Positions 57,061 through 64,000 of a stretch of DNA of 64,000 bases are shown piece by piece. Each line of letters starts with the position of its first letter. The first letter of the stretch is position 1. The position numbers and the translations under genes were made by a program. Source of the DNA: Euonymus europaeus (taxonomy: Eukaryota; Streptophyta; Magnoliopsida; Celastrales; Celastraceae); assembly GCA_963580455.1 (NCBI GenBank), contig OY756967.1, forward strand, positions 16,600,022 through 16,664,021. The letters are read 5' to 3'. The notes beneath the pieces are model-generated. The model had not been told where the DNA came from. It saw only the letters and a program-made list of their open reading frames with translations, and searched no databases.

Positions 57061-59200
57061 GGCCGGAAGATTGGATGGATGTTAGGGTAGTTGAAGTTGA
57101 AGCACTAGGTGGTGGGGGAGATATTCCTTCAAGATTTTGGAGTGATATAACCTTTGAAAAAATGAGAAACGATTAAAAAATTGAGGCATACATGTCACAT
57201 ACTCACATCACATGATACAATTATTAACTATTAAGTTCACAAATAATCAAAGATTGAAGATATACCTTTTTCAATTTCCTCCAAGGACTTATAAAGCTCC
57301 AATTGTGTTTGGCTTGGATCTTGATAATAATTAAATCATCCCCTCTAAGCAAATCACTTGCGCATACCAATGACTCCACCATCCTAGGAGTTAAGCAACT
57401 CCTAAAAGGATCCACAACTCTTGACACCATGCTAAATGCACATTCGGAAATCGGAAGCCACACTAGAAACTGACATTGCAAAGACATCCTTTGCAATTCT
57501 AGCCAAGATTGGAAATCTAACAGCCTCTGCTTTCCTGTAAGGTAAAAGTTTGAATTTGTTTTTCTTTACCTCTAAGTGAGGTTCATTCAAGTATTTATCA
57601 ATCTCATCACTTATGGCAACCACTTGATTTTCTTTTAGAGATTGATGATATAACATATCTTCTTCTTCTTCTTCTTCTCCATCATCACTATCACTTTCAT
57701 CACCCTCCTCCGATGTACTAGTTGCATCACCATCTTCAACATTTCTTCTAGGCAACACCTTCCTATACTCTTGAAACATATCATGAAGCATTTATTTTAC
57801 ATCTCCTTGTATCCTTAGCACGACCTCTTTATCCATCCCTATGTTACCAAGTTGGAAGCCCAATAATATGGCAACTTGTACATTGGATCAAGAACCACGG
57901 AAAGATAAATAAAATGATTTACATTCTCCCAATTCCCCAAATATATGTCATAATTCTTCTTCATGGTTGCTGCCACCTTATGCAATGGATCATCAATTGG
58001 CTTTTTCATCTCCTTATCCATCAATGCTTGAATATTCAACAATTGCTTAAAAATCAAGTGAGTAGTGGGTGTTTTAGAAGCACTTAGTTTTAGAGTTGCT
58101 TCATAAACACCTTCAAATAAGAGACAAAATCATTGGCAAGTTCGCAATCCAAGTTATCTGGGCACCTAGTGTTTTTTTGTTCCAACATAAGATATGTGGA
58201 CTGCCACCTAGTACAGACATCCATACATACAATGATCATCCCTTCAATTCCTTCACTTGTGCAAATTCCCTAAACTTCTCTAACCTTTGAGGAGATGATC
58301 TTAGCCATTTAACCGCTAACCTAATTCCTTCAATTGAATGGGTTAAAATTTTCATCCCATCTTGTACAATCAAATTAAGGACATGGAAACAACACCTCAT
58401 GTGCAAATGAGCACCCTCTAACACAACACTCTTATTTCTAGCAAGCCTACCCTTGAAGATGTCAATGGCCTTGTCATTGGTCGAATCATTATCAACCGCA
58501 ATTGTAAATACCTTTTCAATCACCCAATAAACTCATCTCCAAAGCTTTGGATATGGTGTCACCCTTATGATTGGCAATTTGACAAAAGGACAGGATCCTT
58601 TTGTATAAATTCCAATCATCGTTAATAAAATGGGTAGTGATCACCATATAGTTAATATTTTGGACGGAGGTCCAAGTGTCGGTTGTGAGAGACACTCTTA
58701 TACCACTACCACCACATAAAATACTACGAAGTTTTGCCTTTTCCTCAAAGAAACGACACATGACACCTTTTGCAACCGTCTTGTGGTAAGGCATGAGAAA
58801 TTGAGGGTTTAGAGCTTGACAAAAACTCGGGTGCCTCTACCATATTGAATGGGAGCTCATCTATTATGATCATCTCTAACAACTTTTTCTTGCAATAGTC
58901 CTTGTCATAGTGCAAAGGAGCAAGCTCACCTTTGGAGTTCTTTGACAATAATGGTTGTTTGGGATCATCTTTGTCCTTCCTCACCAGAGATTTGGAGCAA
59001 GCATTGAACACGTGATGCCTCATATTACTTGTGCCTTGGCTCTTTGACCCGCAAAGGTATACTCATTCGTCTTAAAATAGTTGCAAATTGCCGCAAGGGG
59101 AAAGAAATAGATGTCATCTTTATTCATTTTATACGAGAAGTGATTCCACACAACGGACTTTTTCTTTCCCAGCTTAAAAGTTGGTGGTTGTGTCACATTT
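57061..59200 (-). pseudogene. Broken hAT transposase (BED-finger, RICESLEEPER type)
   Basis: Read from high to low on the minus strand: remnants of a BED zinc finger region (about 59150-59000, ending MRHHVFNACSK), then PQFL-type sequence, GIRVSLTTDTWTSVQNINYM (the D of the catalytic core), TIAVDNDSTNDKAID, MRCCFHVLNLIVQDGM (the conserved C/H core), SPQRLEKFREFA, then MDKEMKKPIDDPLHKVAATM, FIYLSVVLDPMYKL, and the C-terminal dimerisation domain (NKFKLLPYRKAEAVRFPIL, ARIAKDVFAMSVSSVAS, CAFSMVSRVVDPFRSCLTPRM). The order is that of Ac-like hAT transposases. Frame changes occur at about 58780, 58520, 57830 and 57470, and parts are missing, so it is dead. Terminal inverted repeats were not confirmed. 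Confidence 0.85.
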
Positions 59201-60390
59201 ACACTAGTTTGATTAGACTATTGAGTAACTTGGGATTGGGATTGCTTTTGGACAGGAATTGGAAATCATTCATTGTCAATTCGTGAGTTTGATAACTATA
59301 TATATATTACCCACGAAATAAATAAATGTGTTTACTAAAAAAATTAATTATACGCAAATAATAAATTTATGTGGACTTTTTTTTATTGATTTAAACTTAT
59401 TAATTTTATAAATAATAATTAAAGTAATAACATATATATGATAAATAATATACATATATAATTAATAATATATACAGGTATGGGTCGGATTGGATTTCGA
59501 CAAACCCGTCCCAGTACCCACACCCGTTATTTTTGCCATGAAAATACTCGTACCCGTTACCCGACTCATTAGTTAACGGGACATACCAATATGATTTGGG
59601 GCAGATTATGTGTAGGGATGACAATTTTAAACCGATTCGCCAGCATCCGTTTTGAGTCCGTTGGATTTTACTCTATTCAAGAAGTACAACGAGTCAAATT
59701 CGGGTTTTAAAATTTTAACCCGGCCCCAAGTCGGGTCAGATGAGGGTATAGACAACCTCCAAACCGGGTATACTTAAATAATTATATAAAAAATATATAT
59801 AGTACATATATGTACTAGTATACATATAAATATGAGTATGTCATTTATTATTTTTGTAGACTTTGAACTGATTGTGTTTGAATTTGTGTATTGAGTTAGT
59901 TTGGAATGTTGTCTACTAAGTTGGTTTAGAAATTGGAATGTTGCTACTGTAATTAAGAAATATGAATACTTAATTTGAATAAGTATATTCAAAGTGGGTA
60001 TACCAGCGGTCGGATGTGGGTAAAAATATTAAGACCCGAGGGCGAGGCGGAGTCGGAGTCGGATAGTGTAGTACCTTAAACAAAAAATAATAATTAAAAG
60101 ATAAAAAAATACAAAGAAATAAAAAACCCATTTCAAATGAATTAGTGTCAAAATGTTGGTGAATATGCTGAATGTTGTTTTGGTATTTGGATACGTAACA
60201 TTTTATTTGTAGCTTATATGTTAGGATGTAGCATGTATGCTTTGCAAAATGCTTTCCCAAACACTACCCTAATAAAATTATAAAACGAAACAATAAAAAA
60301 TTACAATAAAAAAATCTCAATAAAAAAAGGCAAATGTACTTTAATAAAATAATAAAAAAATGAATACCAAAGAAAAATAAAATCATATAT
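59201..60390. other. Repeat-rich stretch without a gene
   Basis: Contains GGTATGGGTCGGATTGGATT (59477) with ACCCGTTACCCGACTC, and TAGGGATGACAATTTTAAACC (59613). These resemble ends of Ac-like hAT elements but no paired end or 8-bp duplication was found. The remainder is AT-rich. Confidence 0.35.
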
Positions 60391-60395
60391 ATATA

Positions 60396-60422
60396 CCGCG
60401 CGTAGCGCGGGTACAATACTAG
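60396..60422 (+). mobile_element. Helitron 3' terminus
   Basis: A perfect 6-bp stem, CCGCGC (60396-60401) and GCGCGG (60405-60410), with a GTA loop, then eight bases and CTAG (60419-60422) followed by T. This is the standard Helitron 3' end (hairpin about 10-12 bases before CTRR, inserted before T). The 5' TC end was not located, so the body upstream is undefined. Confidence 0.8.
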
Positions 60423-60560
60423 TTAATAATAATTCTCGCACAAAAAATGAGAGAGATTTATTTTGATTTGACAAAAATAAATTAGTCAGGGTAGGGGTTG
60501 AAAATAGGTTGGGTCGTCCATGTAATAATGAGCCTTGAAATCACTCGAATCTTCTTTTCC
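60423..60560. other. Flank of the Helitron end
   Basis: No features. Confidence 0.3.
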
Positions 60561-60562
60561 TC

Positions 60563-60589
60563 CTCTCTCTCTCTCTCTCTCTCTCTCTC
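60563..60589. repeat. (CT)n microsatellite
   Basis: An uninterrupted CT dinucleotide tract of about 27 bases. Confidence 0.95.
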
Positions 60590-60639
60590 CTTGCTTGAAT
60601 CATCCTACTCTCACCTTCTCTTTCGGCTTGTCATGTCTA

Positions 60640-60910
60640 CCCCTGCAAATTGGATAGAACCAACATGTTTAACCATAACAAAACCTAATTTATACTCAAC
60701 CAAAGCAAATCCATAACACAAAATCAAACCCAAATCCATAACACCAAAACAAAACCCAATTCTAACTAACCCCAAACCAAATCCAAATTCATAGTCTATA
60801 ACCTAAAACAACCCAATTTAAATTCAATTCAAAACATTTCATAACACAAAAACAAACCCAAATCCATAACTCAAACACAAGTCCAACACATATTTTTCCA
60901 AATACAAATA
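60640..60910. repeat. Imperfect A/C-rich repeats
   Basis: The phrase AACCCAAATCCATAACAC and variants recur at irregular spacing; no coding content. Confidence 0.5.
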
Positions 60911-61289
60911 TTTATTTTTTAACACCAACTCCCCATATCCTCAAGACGTGATAGGAGAATTGTTGGTTGAAATTATTGGGAAATTACATTTGCGTTAGAA
61001 TTTGATGTAATAAAAATTAGAAATGTGCATTGATCTGACCTCCACAAAATAATTTATTTGTGATTTAAAAAATAAAAAATCATTTGAATTAGGATTTGAC
61101 TCAATAAAAAAGACCTATTCCTTGTTTGGTTGGGGAGATTAACGAGTGAGGCAAGGGATTCCATTGTTTAGTCTTCATTAAATCTCATATAAAAATTTCA
61201 ATTTATTATAAAAGAATAATACATTTTTTATTTACATTACAATCCATTGAATCCATTCTCATGTCCATTCTCCCATTGCTAATTAGGAG

Positions 61290-61930
61290 AAGACACGTGT
61301 CAATCATAGGTAGGGGACTGATACCTTATACGGTATACGATGCCATGGCATGGTACCTATCATGATCTGGCACCAATCTGAGCTAGCATATGAATTAATA
61401 AGTACCACGACCTGGCTTGTTGAAATCATGGCGCGACACTATAGGGTTTTGACTCCCAATCCATGTAAGGGGCTAATGCTAAGGAGTTTCATTCCCAGTA
61501 GGAGAGTTTTCCTATTCCCGTTAAAAGAGGAATCTCATTAGGATAAAACCTTTGAGGGAACTCATCTACAGATCAATGATCTAGATTGAAGGAAAGAGGG
61601 AGTTCTAGTTCAAGTAAAATTAGGATGCTTCTACCTGTATAAAAGGCGACCTCCAAGCATCAGGTTAAACTAATCACTACTCATTGTCAATACTTACAGA
61701 GGAGCTCTACATACCGTGACACTTCTATTCATTGAGCCCAGATTGATTGAAGCGTTGGAGCGCCTACACCAGAGGATAGCCTCAGGCGGGCCTTTAACTC
61801 ATTTTTGTTTGTCTTTCTTTCAGAACCTTCACGCATCATGGCATGGATCTGACCTACTGATAGTCATCATGGTTCAGACACCTTTTTGACGTCATCAATC
61901 TTTAAACACATTAGCCCCTCTTTATTCTCC
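61290..61930 (+). repeat. Possible LTR fragment with TATA box
   Basis: A unique-looking stretch with TGTATAAAAGGCGACC at about 61638-61653 (TATA-like), followed by GGTTAAACTAATCACTACTC and, near 61745-61800, GCGTTGGAGCGCCTACACC; this order is common in plant retrotransposon LTRs. No paired copy or primer site was identified. Confidence 0.3.
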
Positions 61931-64000
61931 ACTCTTAGTAAATTCATGCTCAGCTCATCTTAAACTCATTCGCAACTTAAGCTCACTCCCAACTAAACGT
62001 GGGGTAAAGATAACAAACATAAGCACCCCCTTTCTCTAACACAAGACACGACAAACACATCAAGGTCCAATCAAATACATCTTAACATATTCTTATGTTA
62101 AGGGCCTAGGCCAATGGTTTTGAATATTTGTTTGTTTGTCTCAATGGACCTATGTTCAGACCTATCAATATCATACTATGATCCATGTTTCTTGTACCTT
62201 AAAATTGTTAGGGTAGAATCTATATATTTTGTATTTATTTATTATTCAATTATTGAAAATCCTTGGTTTAAATATATTTAATAGAAACCAAACACTAGAA
62301 TATAAGAGTTTCAAATGAGATGATTGAAAAGTAATACATCTTGAAACCTATTGTTGAAATGTATTTTTTGTTGATAATACACTAGAGTATATAAAAAAAC
62401 ATGTTTTACATAAAACTAAGAATAGTTGTGGGGTTATCACCCAAAAGTGTTAAACTAAATTAAGAGCTAAGTAAAAAGATACTTGACTAGAGGCATGTTT
62501 AATAAGGATAAAGTTTTAAGATGGAGGGTATGTGTTTGATGTGTGGTACTGAATGCTTCTTCTTCTTATAGGTCTTTCCATGTGGATGATGTCTTATGTT
62601 TTTATGACACGATCGGAGAGTGGCACATCTTGTGCTTTTGTGTGGTGTCTTGATTCTCATTTACACTCTCCTAGAAATGGGGATTGTGTGCAATGTTGGA
62701 TCACTTGTGGCAAACTTGAATCATGGATTTCATTTTTTGAGATTACGTAGGCTTGGCATGCATTATGTTCATCCATTTACTGGTAAACTAGGACAATTGT
62801 ACGTGGTGGACATTGTTGAAGATGGATGACCATGCTTGACTCTACAAAATAAAAGGTAATGTCTTTTGGATTGAGATTCCTAGATGGATTTGGAAGAGAT
62901 TCCTAGTTGTAGAGGTGCAAGAGTTCCTCAATCTCATCTATGCAATCAAGTACAACATCTGAAAATGTTGTTGAGAAAAACCAGACATGTAGGCTCATAA
63001 AACTTCGCTATCTCTTGCACTTTATTGATGTTATCTAACTAAAAAATCAGTACCTTGTTAACAAAACATTCCATTCTACTTGACACGTCTCATAAATTAA
63101 TCTCATAAGACTCACCTTTTCTAACATCAATCTTTAGATTCTCTTGAACTCCAACAACATGTGTCTGAATTTAGAATCAGATCATAGTACAAATCCTATA
63201 AAACACAAAACAAGAGCAACGACAATGGTAAATTTTTACTAGATCAGCAAAATACATTAGGATATGTGTTTTGCTGATATGAGTAACTATGTTGATGATA
63301 TGGCTAGGTCAACAAAAAATTTTGGTACAATTGTATAAATTTACTAACTTGATATTTGTGTAAGAGAGTTGCAACACAGTGATGATTTAAAGGTAAAATG
63401 TGTAGGTGTTAAAGTAGGTCTCATTTTTAATAAAATAATGGCCATGGTAAAGACATGCCTCATCTTGTTCTGTCGCAACAGGTTTTGCGAAAGAAAATTT
63501 AAAAAAGTTATCACCAATTGTAATAGGTGCAATTGGCCACCATAAAAATATTTTGGTCCACGAAAATCCAGAAAATAGGTAAGTGAGTTTATTACGTTTA
63601 GGGAATGTATGAGGCACCCCACAACGTCTGTTTTAAAAACAGTTGTCAATTTAACTTTTATTATCCCATTAAATGATTTAAGAAAATCAATCGTGATATT
63701 TTAACAAAAAATATATATGGGGCATGACAATTATATACGGGATATAAAAACTATATTGAGAGTCTAATGTTGAGGCTCATGGGACCCTTCCATCCAATTG
63801 CTAGGTTTCCATAAAACATTATCACCTCAAGAATTTCTCTGAAGGTACATCCAATGGATTCCCCAAATAAATTCCGTCATTGGTTAAGATTTTCGATATA
63901 ATTTTTATACATAAGTAAAATACACAATATAGAATAAAAAATAAAATAAAAAATAAAAAATAAGTAAATAATTAAATAATTAAATAAAATTAATAAAAAT
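61931..64000. other. AT-rich end of the window without a gene
   Basis: Short open frames (for example 62553-62829 plus and 63344-63649 minus) have no family features. The last 80 bases are an A/T-only simple-sequence stretch. Confidence 0.4.

Noticed and set aside
59613..60060. A small hAT element starting TAGGGATGACAA
   Set aside because: No matching inverted end and no 8-bp duplication could be found; only a single end-like motif is present.
63344..63649. 101-codon minus-strand frame (with an overlapping 76-codon frame)
   Set aside because: Two overlapping frames with equal claims, AT-rich composition and no family features.

Overview
This is nuclear DNA from a plant, most probably a core eudicot. 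It is AT-rich, intron-bearing, holds two ordinary plant genes at its edges, and most of the rest is nested transposable elements of plant-type families (Tat/Ogre-like and chromovirus-like Gypsy, several Copia lineages, PIF/Harbinger, hAT, a Helitron end). I cannot name the species from sequence alone. I see no rRNA, tRNA, CRISPR array or bacterial-type operon.

Host genes. (1) About 1-2600, minus strand: the first three coding exons of a macro-domain protein of the plant macro/CRAL-TRIO type; it runs off the left edge. (2) 53558-56319, minus strand: a complete five-exon ankyrin-repeat gene of the 26S proteasome chaperone (PSMD10/gankyrin) type, 243 aa, whose third intron appears to use a GC donor.

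Mobile layer, left to right. 2730-7851 is a PIF/Harbinger element with TAA target duplication, an apparently intact two-exon transposase and a Myb/SANT partner gene broken by one in-frame stop. About 8.6-17.5 kb is a field of Copia debris: LTR-like pieces in opposite orientations and a degraded Copia pol on the minus strand, itself split by a 910-bp hAT-type element (8-bp duplication, 16-bp inverted repeats) and by an LTR-like insert. 17.7-22.3 kb holds two related Gypsy-like LTR relics and a Copia piece (gag, primer site, 292-bp LTR). 22.9-23.8 kb is a dead chromovirus-type Gypsy remnant. 26.9-29.3 kb and 44.9-46.9 kb are parts of minus-strand Copia elements. One of these Copia elements was cut inside its integrase region by a 15.6-kb Gypsy element.

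That Gypsy element (29276-44895) is the centrepiece. It has nearly identical 1974/1976-bp LTRs, a perfect 5-bp duplication (CCTTA), primer site, polypurine tract, an extra ORF1 upstream of gag, a gag-protease reading frame with a G-patch-like motif, a 247-bp intron between protease and reverse transcriptase, dual RNase H domains, integrase, and a 54-56-bp tandem repeat before the 3' LTR. This matches Ogre-type (Tat lineage) organisation. It is young by LTR divergence, yet its gag frame carries two in-frame stops and probably a lost start. Its LTR also contains a cluster of short hairpin-forming motifs.

47.2-53.5 kb holds a Copia RT/RNase H relic, a MITE-like repeat and a LINE-type RNase H relic; 57.2-59.2 kb is a broken hAT transposase; 60422 is a textbook Helitron 3' end. 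The right 3.5 kb shows only simple repeats and possible LTR debris.
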